A DNA stretch of 23,978 nt from an uncultured Eubacteriales bacterium (lineage in GTDB: Bacteria; Bacillota; Clostridia; Oscillospirales; Oscillospiraceae): contig USAT01000023.1 of the NCBI GenBank assembly GCA_900552725.1, positions 1 through 23,978 on the forward strand, written 5' to 3'. The notes beneath the pieces were generated by a model. The model saw only the letters and a program-made list of their open reading frames with translations. It was not told the origin of the DNA and searched no databases. How positions within the stretch are numbered: position 1 is the first letter of the stretch; each line of letters starts with the position of its first letter. The translations under genes and the position numbers were made by a program. Shown in pieces: positions 6,886-15,979 of this stretch.

Positions 6886-8615
6886 AAACCTTTTTCCCCT
6901 TTACCAAGGGCTATCGCCAATGGATCCTGCTGGGCGTAGCCTGCTCCATCGCCGAGGCGGTGCTGGAGCTGGAGCTGCCCCAGGTCATGAGCGACATCGT
7001 GGATGTGGGCATTGCCAGCGGCGACCGGCGCTATATCATGATGATGGGCCTGAAGATGCTGGTGCTGGCGCTGCTGGCACTGCTGGGCGGCGTAGGCGCG
7101 GCGGTGTTCGCCGCCAAGGCGTCCATGGGCTTTGGCGCACAGGTGCGCCAGGCGGAGTATGAGCAGGTACAGCGCTTCTCCTTCGCCAATATCGAGCATT
7201 TTTCCACAGCCAGCCTCATCACCCGCCTGACCAACGACGTGTCATCGGTACAGATGACGCTGTTTATGGGCATGCGCATGTGCATCCGCGCCCCGGTGAT
7301 GCTGATCACCGCCATCATCAAGGCCGTGGAGATCAGCCTTGACCTGAGCCAGGTGTTCCTGGTGGTGGTGCCCCTGCTGGTGATCACGGTGGTGATCGTC
7401 ATTCGCTATGTGGGCCCCTTCTTCACCGCGCTGCAAAGCGCCACCGACGACGTGAACCTGGTGGTGCAGGAGAACCTCAACGCTGTGCGGGTGGTGAAGT
7501 CCTTTGTCCGGGAGGACGAGGAGACCGAGAAGTTCCGCCAGCGCAACGACAAGCTGCGGGACACCGCCGAGCGTGCCTTCGGCTTTGTGGTGATGTTCAT
7601 GCCCATCATGATCCTGCTGATGGGCGGCACCATCGTGTCGGTCATGTGGCTGGGCGGCCACGACGTGGCGGAGGGCACCCTCCTGTCCGGCGACCTGATG
7701 GCCTTCTTCACCTATTCCAGCGAGATCCTGATGTCCCTGATGATGGTGTCCATGGTGCTGATGATCCTGACCCGTGCCATCGCCTGCGGCAAGCGTATCA
7801 AGGAGGTGCTGGAGGAGCAGCCGGAGATCACCGACGACCGGGCCGACAGCAGCCTGACCGTGGAAAACGGCGACATCCGCTTTGAGCATGTCTTCTTCAA
7901 GTACCATCCCACGGCGGAGGCATGGAACCTGAACGACATCGACCTGCACATCGAAAGCGGCATGACAGTGGGCATCCTGGGCGGCACCGGCAGCGCCAAG
8001 TCCACGCTGGTCAGCATGATCCCCCGTCTGTACGAGGTCAACGAGGGCGCCGTCTATGTGGGCGGCCACAACGTAAAGGACTACACCATGGAGGCACTGC
8101 GCGACGGCTGCGCCATGGTGCTGCAGAAGAACACCCTGTTCTCCGGTACCATCCGGGAGAACCTGCGGTGGGGCCGGGCCGACGCCACCGACCAGGAGAT
8201 CGCCGACGCCTGCCGCATGGCCTGCGCCGACGAGTTTATCGAGAAAATGCCCGACGGCTACGACACCCACATCGAGCAGGGCGGCACCAACGTGTCCGGC
8301 GGCCAGAAGCAGCGCCTGTGCATCGCACGGGCCATCCTGCGGCGGCCCAGGGTGCTGATCATGGACGACAGCACCTCCGCCGTGGATACCGCCACCGACG
8401 CGAAGATCCGCGCCGCCCTGAAGGAGGCCCTGCCCGGCGCCACCAAGCTGATCATCGCCCAGCGCGTCACCTCCGTGATGGACGCGGACATGATCCTGGT
8501 GCTGGACGACGGCCGCATCGTGGGCCAGGGCACCCACGCGCAGTTGATGGAAAGCTGCGATATCTACCGCGAGGTCTATGAATCCCAGCAGGAAGGAGTG
8601 AGCATTGATGGCTGA
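6882..8615 (+). CDS. ABC exporter half-transporter A (permease-ATPase fusion, degenerate ATP site)
   Basis: A 577-residue membrane protein with a six-helix type IV exporter domain (about 1-320) followed by an ATPase domain. Walker A is GGTGSAKST (367-375), in which the usual glycine before lysine is A372; the signature is VSGGQ (471-475); Walker B is VLIMD followed by D496 where the catalytic glutamate is expected. Such an Asp is known in the degenerate-site subunit of heterodimeric exporters such as BmrC. The start overlaps the MarR stop by 4 bp and the stop overlaps the next ABC gene by 8 bp. Likely role: drug or lipid export together with the second half. Substrate unknown. Confidence 0.9.
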   Translation: MKTFFPFTKGYRQWILLGVACSIAEAVLELELPQVMSDIVDVGIASGDRRYIMMMGLKMLVLALLALLGGVGAAVFAAKASMGFGAQVRQAEYEQVQRFSFANIEHFSTASLITRLTNDVSSVQMTLFMGMRMCIRAPVMLITAIIKAVEISLDLSQVFLVVVPLLVITVVIVIRYVGPFFTALQSATDDVNLVVQENLNAVRVVKSFVREDEETEKFRQRNDKLRDTAERAFGFVVMFMPIMILLMGGTIVSVMWLGGHDVAEGTLLSGDLMAFFTYSSEILMSLMMVSMVLMILTRAIACGKRIKEVLEEQPEITDDRADSSLTVENGDIRFEHVFFKYHPTAEAWNLNDIDLHIESGMTVGILGGTGSAKSTLVSMIPRLYEVNEGAVYVGGHNVKDYTMEALRDGCAMVLQKNTLFSGTIRENLRWGRADATDQEIADACRMACADEFIEKMPDGYDTHIEQGGTNVSGGQKQRLCIARAILRRPRVLIMDDSTSAVDTATDAKIRAALKEALPGATKLIIAQRVTSVMDADMILVLDDGRIVGQGTHAQLMESCDIYREVYESQQEGVSIDG

Positions 8616-10500
8616 CAACAAAACGAGAGCACCCCGGGGCGGCGGCCACGGTCACGGCCCCAACGGACACGGCTTCCAGCGGCCCAAGGACATGAAGGGC
8701 ACCTTCCGGAAGCTGATGCGGTATGTGGGCCGCTATAAGGCAGCGCTGGTGCTGGTGGCAGTGTGCCTGATCCTCAGCACCGTGGGCAGCGTGGCCTCCA
8801 GCTATATGCTCAAGCCGCTGCTGAACGACTATATCCTGCCCGGCGATTTCCCCAGCCTGCTGAAAATGCTGGTGCTGATGGGCGGCCTGTTCGCCCTCAG
8901 CGCCGGATGCTCCTACGCCTACGCCCGTATCATGGTGCATGTGGCCCAGCGGACGGTAGCCGCCATCCGGCAGGATCTGTTTGACCGGCTGCAGGCCCTG
9001 CCCATCCGCTACTATGATCAGCACCAGTCCGGCGACCTGATGAGCCGCTTTACCAACGACATCGACACCGTGTCGGAGATGCTCAACAGCAGCTTCGCCA
9101 GCATCATCTCCAACGTGCTGACCTTTGTGGGCACGGTGCTGATGATGATCATCCTGAACCCGTGGCTGACGCTGATCACCTTCGGCTTCCTGGCCCTGAT
9201 GGGCGGCGTGGTGAAGGTCATCGGTGGCCGCAGCCGGGTGAACTTCCAGCGGCAGCAGGCGGCCCTGGGCGCGGTGAACGGCTATATTGAGGAGATGATC
9301 GAGGGCCAGAAGGTCATCAAGGTCTTCAACCACGAGAAGCAGGCCATCGACCGGTTCACCGGTCTCAACGACGAGTACCGCCAGGCCGCCACGGCGGCCC
9401 AGGCCTATGCCGGTATGATGATGCCCGCCATGGGCAACCTCAGCAAGATCAACTACGCCGTCACCTGCTGCGTGGGCGGACTGCTGGCCATCGGCGGCAT
9501 GTTCGACGTGGGCTCCCTGGGCGCGTACCTGCTGTACGTCAAGCAGGTGAGCCAGCCTATCGGCCAGATCAGCCAGCAGGTGAACACGCTGCTGGCCGCG
9601 GCGGCAGGCGCGGAGCGCATCTTCGCCGTCATGGATGCCCAGCCGGAGACCGACGAGGGCAAGACCGTCATCGTCCGGGTGGAAAAGGACGGTGACACCC
9701 TGACCGAGACCGCTCAGCGCACCGGCCGCTGGGCCTGGAAGAAGCCCGACGGCACGCTGGTGGAGCTGAAGGGCGACGTGCGGTTCGACCATGTGACCTT
9801 CTCCTACGACGGGGAAAAGACGGTGCTGCACGATGTGTCCCTGTTCGCCAAGCCCGGCCAGAAGATCGCCTTCGTAGGCTCCACCGGCGCGGGCAAGACC
9901 ACCATCACCAACCTCATCAACCGGTTTTACGACATCCAGGAGGGCACCATCACCTACGACGGCATCGACGTGAAGGACATCGCCAAGGATTCCCTCCGCC
10001 GCTCCCTGGGCATGGTGCTGCAGGATACCCACCTGTTCACCGGCACCATCGCCGACAACATCCGCTACGGCAAGCTGGACGCCACCGACGAGGAGATCCG
10101 TGCCGCCGCCAGACTGGCCAACGCCGACGGCTTCATCCGCCACCTGCCCCAGGGCTACGACACCGTCATCACCGGCGACGGCGCGGGCCTGAGCCAGGGT
10201 GAACGCCAGCTGCTGGCCATCGCCCGGGCCGCCGTGTCCGATCCCCCGGTGCTGATCCTGGACGAGGCCACCAGCTCCATCGACACCCGCACCGAGACGC
10301 TGATCGAGCGGGGCATGGATTCCCTGATGGAGGGCCGGACGGTGTTCGTCATCGCCCACCGCCTGTCCACCGTCCGCAACGCCCAGGCCATCCTGGTACT
10401 GGAGAACGGACAGATCATCGAGCGGGGCGACCACGCCCAGCTTCTGGAAGAGAAGGGCCGGTACTATCAGCTCTATACCGGCCAGGCAAAATTGAGTTAA
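8608..10500 (+). CDS. ABC exporter half-transporter B (permease-ATPase fusion, consensus catalytic Glu)
   Basis: A 630-residue partner of the preceding gene. A Gly/His-rich N-terminus (GGGHGHGPNGHG) precedes six membrane helices (about 35-340). The ATPase domain has Walker A GSTGAGKTT (424-432), Walker B VLILD with catalytic E553, and an altered signature LSQGE (528-532; consensus LSGGQ). Because its signature faces the partner's Walker A, the altered LSQGE and the partner's degenerate Walker motifs would sit in the same weak ATP site. About 35 extra residues (near 368-400, including a GRWAWKKPDG segment) lie before the ATPase, a feature I have seen in other Firmicutes exporters of this type. 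ATG at 8608 follows AAGGAGTG; a TTG at 8605 is less likely. Confidence 0.9.
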   Translation: MADNKTRAPRGGGHGHGPNGHGFQRPKDMKGTFRKLMRYVGRYKAALVLVAVCLILSTVGSVASSYMLKPLLNDYILPGDFPSLLKMLVLMGGLFALSAGCSYAYARIMVHVAQRTVAAIRQDLFDRLQALPIRYYDQHQSGDLMSRFTNDIDTVSEMLNSSFASIISNVLTFVGTVLMMIILNPWLTLITFGFLALMGGVVKVIGGRSRVNFQRQQAALGAVNGYIEEMIEGQKVIKVFNHEKQAIDRFTGLNDEYRQAATAAQAYAGMMMPAMGNLSKINYAVTCCVGGLLAIGGMFDVGSLGAYLLYVKQVSQPIGQISQQVNTLLAAAAGAERIFAVMDAQPETDEGKTVIVRVEKDGDTLTETAQRTGRWAWKKPDGTLVELKGDVRFDHVTFSYDGEKTVLHDVSLFAKPGQKIAFVGSTGAGKTTITNLINRFYDIQEGTITYDGIDVKDIAKDSLRRSLGMVLQDTHLFTGTIADNIRYGKLDATDEEIRAAARLANADGFIRHLPQGYDTVITGDGAGLSQGERQLLAIARAAVSDPPVLILDEATSSIDTRTETLIERGMDSLMEGRTVFVIAHRLSTVRNAQAILVLENGQIIERGDHAQLLEEKGRYYQLYTGQAKLS

Positions 10501-10516
10501 AAAAGGAGAGACGATC

Positions 10517-10906
10517 ATGACAGAGAAAGAGCTTTGCCAAAAGGCCATCGACATGCTGGATATGGCGTATATCCCCTATTCCCACTTCCCCGTAGGCGCG
10601 GCACTGGAGTGCAGCGACGGCACGGTCTACACCGGCTGCAACATCGAAAACGCCGCCTACGGCGCCACCATCTGCGCCGAACGCACCGCCATCTTCAAGG
10701 CCGTCAGCGAGGGGCACCGGGACTTTGTCCGCATCGCCATCGCCGGCCGCAGCGACGACTACTGTGTGCCCTGCGGCACCTGCCGCCAGGTGATGATGGA
10801 GTTCGCCCCGCAGATGGAGGTCATCTGCATCAACAAGGCGGGCGACGCGAAGAAGTTCGCCCTGAAGGAGCTGCTGCCTTATGGATTTGACCAAACCTGG
10901 TTATAA
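10517..10906 (+). CDS. cdd: Cytidine deaminase
   Basis: A 129-residue homotetramer-type cytidine deaminase, converting cytidine and deoxycytidine to uridine forms in pyrimidine salvage. Zinc ligands are C53 in CAE, C86 and C89 in PCGTC, with E55 as proton shuttle; substrate contacts FPVGAAL (24-30) and NIENAAYG (42-49) are present. Length matches the small Gram-positive Cdd. It begins 16 bp after the exporter gene with RBS AAAAGGAGAG, so it probably shares that transcript, although it has no evident functional link to export. Confidence 0.95.
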   Translation: MTEKELCQKAIDMLDMAYIPYSHFPVGAALECSDGTVYTGCNIENAAYGATICAERTAIFKAVSEGHRDFVRIAIAGRSDDYCVPCGTCRQVMMEFAPQMEVICINKAGDAKKFALKELLPYGFDQTWL

Positions 10907-10912
10907 TTTTCA

Positions 10913-10957
10913 GTGCGTTTTCCACAACTTTCCGGGAACAAAATGGTGAAAACGCAC
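10913..10957 (+). repeat. 10-bp inverted repeat between cdd and the lipoprotein gene
   Basis: GTGCGTTTTC (10913-10922) pairs perfectly with GAAAACGCAC (10948-10957) around a 25-nt loop. There is no T run on the plus strand, so it is not a classic terminator. It may act as a processing site or an operator for the next gene. Confidence 0.45.
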
Positions 10958-11009
10958 GTCTAAAGAGGCAGACCCGCATGAATTGCGGAGATCAAGGAGG
11001 ATATGTTTC

Positions 11010-11582
11010 ATGAAAAAGCTTTTTGCCCTGCTGCTGGCCGCTGTGATGGCCCTGTCCCTTGTGGCCTGCGGCGGTAACGACACCAAGACCGACGAGCCGT
11101 CCGGCGATCAGGCCGCTGAGATCACCAGCGCTCTGAGCCTGCTGGAGACCGTGTGGAACGACTACAGCGACGACGAGAAGTTCTCCGTGGTGGGCGGCGG
11201 CCCCGACGCGGAGCAGATGGTGGACGGCGCCCCCGGCGTCTTCGACCTGAGCGACCGCTCCCTGGCGGAGTACCATCTGGTGCTGCCGGAGACGGCGGAG
11301 GTGGATGAGGCCGCGTCCCTGATCCACATGCTGAACGCCAACACCTTCACCGCCGCGGCCTATCACGCCACCGGCGACGCCCAGGCGCTGGCCACGGAGC
11401 TGCGTGACGCCGTCCAGGCCAACCGCTGGATGTGCGGCTTCCCCGATAAGGTGGTGGTAGCCGTCCGCGGCGAGTATGTGGCCGTGGCCTTCGGCGCCGA
11501 GGATCTGGTGGACGCCTTTGCCGGCCGTCTCAGCGGCATCTTCGGTATGGCGCTGGCCTACGACGAGGCCGTCCAGGCGTGA
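11010..11582 (+). CDS. DUF4358-like lipoprotein
   Basis: A 190-residue exported lipoprotein: the signal peptide ends at the lipobox L17-V18-A19-C20. The mature part has an alternating alpha/beta pattern ending in FPDKVVVAVRGEYVAVAFGAEDLVDAF, which resembles the end of DUF4358 lipoproteins; I make that link from memory of the family pattern and hold it loosely. ATG at 11010 follows AAGGAGG; an ORF start further upstream at 10983 lacks support. Its stop overlaps the GTG start of the DHHW gene by 4 bp, so the two are coupled and both face the outside. Confidence 0.7.
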   Translation: MKKLFALLLAAVMALSLVACGGNDTKTDEPSGDQAAEITSALSLLETVWNDYSDDEKFSVVGGGPDAEQMVDGAPGVFDLSDRSLAEYHLVLPETAEVDEAASLIHMLNANTFTAAAYHATGDAQALATELRDAVQANRWMCGFPDKVVVAVRGEYVAVAFGAEDLVDAFAGRLSGIFGMALAYDEAVQA

Positions 11583-12514
11583 GAAACGCCATTGTAAAAG
11601 GGGTAGTCTTTGTGCTGCTGGCCTGCGCCGTCGTGTTCGGCGCGGCGAAATGGATCCCCACACAGGAAGCGCCGAGTGCGGCGCTTCCTGACGTGTATGT
11701 GTACCAGGGCTACGCCGTCACCACCGAGGCGGGATATGATCAGAAGTCCCTGGACTACGCCGCTTTGAAGTTCCAGCAGCTCTATGACAGCTACCTGACC
11801 GGCAATGACGGACACATCTATCTGTCCGTCGTCCCCGATAAGGGCAGCTTTACCGCGCCGCCGGAGGGCTACACCCCCGCCTCCGCCCAGGAGACGGCGG
11901 ACACCCTGCTGGCGCAGTTGGACTTCGTGCAGTATGTGGACATCGCGCCGGGACTGACGCTGGAGGACTACTACCGCACCGATCCCCATTGGCGGCAGGA
12001 GTGCCTAGTCGCCACGGCGCAGACGCTGGCCCAGGCCATGGATGTACCGCTGGCGGGTGATTTTCAGGAGAACGCCATCGACGTGCCCTTCTACGGCGCT
12101 TACGCAGAGAAGGCGGGAGAGCCGCTGGCGGCGGATACCCTGCGGTATCTCACCGGCGAGGTGCTGGACGCCTGCACCGTCTATGACTATGAGACGGACG
12201 CCCGGGAGCCGCTGTACGACCTGGCCGCCGTGGACACGGACACGCCCTACGATCTCTATTTGCAGGGCAGCCGGTCGCTTCTGCGGATCGACAGCCCGCT
12301 GTCCGCCACCGACAGAACGCTGGTGGTGTTCCGGGACTCCTTCGGCAGCAGCCTGATCCCGCTGCTGGCGGAGAGCTACCGCACCATCTACGCGGTGGAT
12401 ATCCGATACCTCTCCAGCCAGATGGTGGGGCGGTTTCTGAGCTTCGACGGCAGCGAGGATGTGCTGTTTTTGTACAGCACCCTGGTGCTGCAGAACAGCC
12501 GGACCATGAAGTAG
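11579..12514 (+). CDS. DHHW-family membrane-anchored SGNH/AlgX-like protein
   Basis: A 311-residue protein with one N-terminal membrane anchor (about 5-23) and an external domain. It carries DPHW (135-138; DHHW in the family) and FRDSFGSS (251-258), where S254 fits the nucleophile of the SGNH-like fold seen in AlgX/AlgJ-type proteins that help O-acetylate surface polymers. The GTG start at 11579 overlaps the lipoprotein TGA. Family members often sit beside an MBOAT acyltransferase; none is in this window. The role is probably cell-surface polysaccharide modification, inferred from the family only. Confidence 0.78.
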   Translation: MRNAIVKGVVFVLLACAVVFGAAKWIPTQEAPSAALPDVYVYQGYAVTTEAGYDQKSLDYAALKFQQLYDSYLTGNDGHIYLSVVPDKGSFTAPPEGYTPASAQETADTLLAQLDFVQYVDIAPGLTLEDYYRTDPHWRQECLVATAQTLAQAMDVPLAGDFQENAIDVPFYGAYAEKAGEPLAADTLRYLTGEVLDACTVYDYETDAREPLYDLAAVDTDTPYDLYLQGSRSLLRIDSPLSATDRTLVVFRDSFGSSLIPLLAESYRTIYAVDIRYLSSQMVGRFLSFDGSEDVLFLYSTLVLQNSRTMK

Positions 12515-12592
12515 CGAAGGAGCAGGCGCTCTTTCGGCTTGCTTTCCCCTCTGCTTTCCTGTACCGGAGGCCGCATCGGGGGAGATAGACGT

Positions 12593-12629
12593 AAAAAAGA
12601 CTGACACGCTTGCGTGTCAGTCTTTTTTT
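12593..12629. terminator. Bidirectional Rho-independent terminator
   Basis: AAAAAAGACTGACACGC-TTGC-GCGTGTCAGTCTTTTTTT-type hairpin (12-bp stem) with A and T runs on its two sides. It ends both the DHHW gene (plus) and the converging liv/kinase operon (minus). Confidence 0.92.
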
Positions 12630-12702
12630 GCACATTGCTGCATTTTTGCGGCGTCAGAGCACTGGCCGGTGAAGCGTCACGCAGGGTGCGCGGCAGCCTG
12701 CA

Positions 12703-13329
12703 TCAGGTAAACAGCGGCAGGAGCTTCTGGATAAGCTCCACGCAGCCGTCCTCGCCCAACTGCTCGGAGTCCAGCGACAGGTCGTACCCTGCGGCGTCCC
12801 GCCATTCCTCGCCGGTATAGTAGCGGTAATAGGCGGCGCGGCGCTTATCCTCAGTGCGGACGTACTTCGCCACCTCGCGGCCGCTCCAGGCCAGGGAATA
12901 GGACGCCACACGGGCCAAGCGGGCCTCCAGCGGCGCGTGGACAAACAGCCGCAGCAGTCTGACATTGGGCTGGTCCATCAGAAGATAGTTGGCGCACCGG
13001 CCCAGAATGATGCAGTCCTCCGTGGCGGCCAGCTCCTTGATGATCTTCGCCTGAAAGCTGAACAGGTTCCGGGTGGAGATGAAATCGTTGCTGTCCGGCG
13101 GCAGGGTCTCTCCGGTGTAGACCTTTTCCGCGGCGGAGAGCATCTCCTTCCAGCCGATGCGTTCGTCCGCCGCGCCGAAAAGGCGCTCGTGGATGCCGCT
13201 GACCTCCGAGGCCTTGCGCAGCAGATCGCGGTCATAGTAGGGGATATTCAGCTTTTCGGACAGCTTGCGGGTAATGTCGTGGCCGCCGCTGCCGGTCTCA
13301 CGGGCGACTGTAATGACAAAATGATCCAT
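12703..13329 (-). CDS. Cytidylate-kinase-like P-loop protein
   Basis: A 208-residue protein of the cytidylate kinase-like family (PF13189 type). The N-terminal loop ARETGSGGHDITRKL is the modified P-loop of this family, without the usual GKST lysine. Further family blocks are YYDRDLLRKASE (31-42), the IILGRCANYLL strand near 107-117, and a lid-like DKRRAAYYRYYTGEEW segment. The nucleotide substrate and biological role of the family are not well defined. ATG at 13329 follows GGGAGGAA. It begins 13 bp after livF and is the last gene of the operon, an unusual partner for an amino acid transporter. Confidence 0.82.
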   Translation of the reverse strand: MDHFVITVARETGSGGHDITRKLSEKLNIPYYDRDLLRKASEVSGIHERLFGAADERIGWKEMLSAAEKVYTGETLPPDSNDFISTRNLFSFQAKIIKELAATEDCIILGRCANYLLMDQPNVRLLRLFVHAPLEARLARVASYSLAWSGREVAKYVRTEDKRRAAYYRYYTGEEWRDAAGYDLSLDSEQLGEDGCVELIQKLLPLFT

Positions 13330-13342
13330 ATATGTTCCTCCC

Positions 13343-14047
13343 TTACGCGCCCAGATAGGCTTTGCGGACCCGGTCGTCCTCCGCCAGCTCCGACGCCGCG
13401 CCCTCCATGGAGATGGTGCCGGTCTCCAGCACATAGGCCCGGTCGCTGACGGCCAGAGTCATCTTGGCGTTCTGCTCCACCAGCAGAATGGTGATGCCGC
13501 TTTTATGCAGCTCCTCAATGATGGCGAAGATCTCCTTTACCAGCAGGGGGCTCAGACCCATGGAGGGCTCATCCATCAGAACGATGCGGGGATTGGTCAT
13601 CAGCGCACGGCCCGTGGCCAGCATCTGCTGCTCGCCGCCGGAGAGGGTACCCGCCAGTTGGCGGCGGCGCTCCTTCAGCCGGGGGAAGTGGCCGTAGACC
13701 CGTTCCATGTTCTCCGCCACACGCTTGGTGTCCGAAATGGAATAGGCGCCCATTTTCAGGTTTTCCTCCACGGTCATCTGGGCGAACACATGGCGGCCCT
13801 CCGGCACATGGGCCAGGCCCAGCCGGATGATGGAGTTGGCGGGGACGGACTGGAGATCCGTGCCGTCCAGCGTGATGGAGCCAGAGGCGGCGCGCAGCAG
13901 TCCGGAGATGGCGTGCAGTGTGGTGGTCTTGCCCGCGCCGTTGGCGCCGATGAGGGACACCAGCTCGCCGTCGCCCACCGTCAGGGAGATACCCTTGAGG
14001 GCGTGGATCGCGCCGTAAAATACATGCAGATCTTTGATTTCCAGCAT
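13343..14047 (-). CDS. livF: Branched-chain amino acid ABC transporter ATPase LivF
   Basis: A 234-residue ATPase, the usual LivF length. Walker A is GANGAGKTT (34-42), the signature LSGGEQQ, and Walker B IVLMDEP. The segment QNAKMTLAVSDRAYVLETG near the C-terminus is typical of LivF and separates it from LivG. It pairs with LivG at the inner face of the LivHM channel to power uptake of leucine, isoleucine, valine or related amino acids. ATG at 14047 follows GGGAGG; the frame upstream of it overlaps livG and lacks support. It lies 14 bp after livG. Confidence 0.93.
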   Translation of the reverse strand: MLEIKDLHVFYGAIHALKGISLTVGDGELVSLIGANGAGKTTTLHAISGLLRAASGSITLDGTDLQSVPANSIIRLGLAHVPEGRHVFAQMTVEENLKMGAYSISDTKRVAENMERVYGHFPRLKERRRQLAGTLSGGEQQMLATGRALMTNPRIVLMDEPSMGLSPLLVKEIFAIIEELHKSGITILLVEQNAKMTLAVSDRAYVLETGTISMEGAASELAEDDRVRKAYLGA

Positions 14048-14061
14048 ATGTGTTCCCTCCC

Positions 14062-14838
14062 TTATTCGCCCAGATAGGCCGTGATGACCCGGGGGTTGGC
14101 GGCGATCTCCTGGGGCAGGCCGGACGCGATGGTCTGGCCGTAGTCGATGACCTGGATCCGCTGGCATACGTTCATCACCAGCGACATATCGTGCTCGATC
14201 AGCAAAATCGCGACGCCGAACCGGTCCCGGATGGTGTTGATGCAGGACAGAAGCTCCGCCGTTTCCGTGGGGTTCATGCCGGCGGCGGGCTCATCCAGCA
14301 GCAAAACCTTCATGTTGGTGGCCAGGGCGCGGGCGATCTCCAGCTTGCGCTGCTGGCCGTAGGGCAGGCTGGCGGCGGCGACGTCCGCCTTGTCCCGCAG
14401 TCCGCAGATCTCCAGCAGCTCCAGGGCCTTTTCCGTGGCCTCACGCTCCGCCTTCCAGAATTTCGGTGTGCGGAACGTGGCGTCCAGCAGGTTATAGTGC
14501 AGATCCTTGGTGCAGGCCACCTTCACGTTTTCGATCACCGTCATGTCCGTAAACAGACGGATGTTCTGAAAGGTCCTGGCGATACCGGCCTCCACGAACT
14601 GGTGGACCTTTTTCCCGTTCAGGGGAACGCCGTCCAGCAGGACGGTGCCCTCTGTGGGGACGTACACGCCGGTGAGCAGGTTGAAAACGGTGGTCTTGCC
14701 CGCACCGTTGGGGCCGATGAGGCCCACCAGCTCACCGGGATAGATGGAGAGATTAAAATTCTGCACGGCGTGCAGGCCGCCGAAGGAGATACCCAGATGC
14801 TTGGTCTCCAGCACCGGCGTTTTTGTTGTTTCAGACAT
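14062..14838 (-). CDS. livG: Branched-chain amino acid ABC transporter ATPase LivG
   Basis: A 258-residue ATPase with Walker A GPNGAGKTT (42-50), an atypical signature LPYGQQRKLE that is normal for LivG, and Walker B VLLLDEPAAGMNP. ARTFQNIRLF and IEHDMSLVM are further LivG hallmarks. It forms the ATPase pair with LivF. Its ATG overlaps the livM stop region by 8 bp, showing translational coupling. Confidence 0.95.
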   Translation of the reverse strand: MSETTKTPVLETKHLGISFGGLHAVQNFNLSIYPGELVGLIGPNGAGKTTVFNLLTGVYVPTEGTVLLDGVPLNGKKVHQFVEAGIARTFQNIRLFTDMTVIENVKVACTKDLHYNLLDATFRTPKFWKAEREATEKALELLEICGLRDKADVAAASLPYGQQRKLEIARALATNMKVLLLDEPAAGMNPTETAELLSCINTIRDRFGVAILLIEHDMSLVMNVCQRIQVIDYGQTIASGLPQEIAANPRVITAYLGE

Positions 14839-15979
14839 GATGCCTGGCCTCCTTCTGTACGGATCTGCCCTCGGAGCGGGCAGTGCGCCACGCCCGGAGC
14901 TTTGCGGGCCACCGGGGAATATCGCACAGGGCGAATTCCTTGCTGCCCATGATGCCGCGGGGACGGAACATGATCACGATGACCAGCGCGATGGAGTACA
15001 CCAGCATGGGATAGGTGAACACATTCTGCAGCAGAGCAGGCAGCGCGGACACCCACGCGCCGTTTTTGATGGTATAGTTCAGCAGAAACAGCACCACGGC
15101 GGCGATGACAGAGCCAGTGAGAGAGCCCATGCCGCCCACCACCACCATGACCACGATGAACACGGAGTTCAGGATGGAGCCGTTGGTGAAGGCAAAGGAC
15201 GTGGTGGAAAGAGCCGCGTTGCAGCAGGCGTACAGGGCACCGGTGATCCCGGCGAAGAACGCGGAGATGGTAAAGGTCAGCATCTTGTAGTAGCTGACAT
15301 TGATGCCGGAAGCGGCGGCGGCGATCTCGTTGTCCCGGATGGCCCGGATGCTGCGGCCGTACTTGGAGCGGACGAACATGAACATGCAGGTCATGCAGAG
15401 GATGATGGCCAGCGCCGCCACCCACAGATACCGCATCTTCTCATCGTTGGAAAAGCCCAGGCCGGTGGCATACAGCGACGAGGAGGCGGAGCCCTGGGCA
15501 AGACCCTGCTGCCCGCAGAAGGGCAGGTTGTTGATCAGGTTGACGATGATCATGCCGAAGCCCAGGGTGATGATGGCCAGATAGTCGCCCTTCAGCCGCA
15601 GGGCCGGAATACCCACCAGCAGGCCCAGCAGAGCGGCGGCCGCCCCAGCGGCCAGCACGCTCAGCAGCAGCACCAGCAGAAAGATGGGGCCGGATTTCTC
15701 CGCATAGATGCCCGCACGCTGGAACGCCAGGGAGATCAGCGCCGCCGTATAGGCGCCGACGGCCATGAAGCCGCAATGCCCCAGGGACAGCTGCCCCAGA
15801 AAGCCCAGCACCAGATTCAGCGACGCCGCCATGATGATCAGGTAGCTGCACTGCCAGATGGACGGGGTGATCTTCAGCTTCATGGTGCCGCCGCCCAGCT
15901 GGCCCATCAGGGTCACGGCGGCAAACAGGATCACCAGCGCGATAAAGTTTATCAGATAACGCAGTTTCGTGTTTTTCAT
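14831..15979 (-). CDS. livM: Branched-chain amino acid ABC transporter permease LivM
   Basis: A 382-residue inner-membrane permease with about nine to ten membrane segments. The central blocks LGLLVGIPALRLKGDYLAIITLGF and GRSIRAIRDNEIAAAASGIN are the LivM ATPase-contact and family signatures. A soluble C-terminal tail rich in Arg and Ala (about 350-382) follows the RPRGIMGS motif. It overlaps livH by 4 bp (ATGA) and livG by 8 bp. Confidence 0.94.
   Translation of the reverse strand: MKNTKLRYLINFIALVILFAAVTLMGQLGGGTMKLKITPSIWQCSYLIIMAASLNLVLGFLGQLSLGHCGFMAVGAYTAALISLAFQRAGIYAEKSGPIFLLVLLLSVLAAGAAAALLGLLVGIPALRLKGDYLAIITLGFGMIIVNLINNLPFCGQQGLAQGSASSSLYATGLGFSNDEKMRYLWVAALAIILCMTCMFMFVRSKYGRSIRAIRDNEIAAAASGINVSYYKMLTFTISAFFAGITGALYACCNAALSTTSFAFTNGSILNSVFIVVMVVVGGMGSLTGSVIAAVVLFLLNYTIKNGAWVSALPALLQNVFTYPMLVYSIALVIVIMFRPRGIMGSKEFALCDIPRWPAKLRAWRTARSEGRSVQKEARHHV

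Noticed and set aside
8467..10554. Minus-strand frame of 695 codons across the second ABC gene
   Set aside because: Antisense shadow; the plus strand has all ABC motifs and the minus translation is low-complexity.
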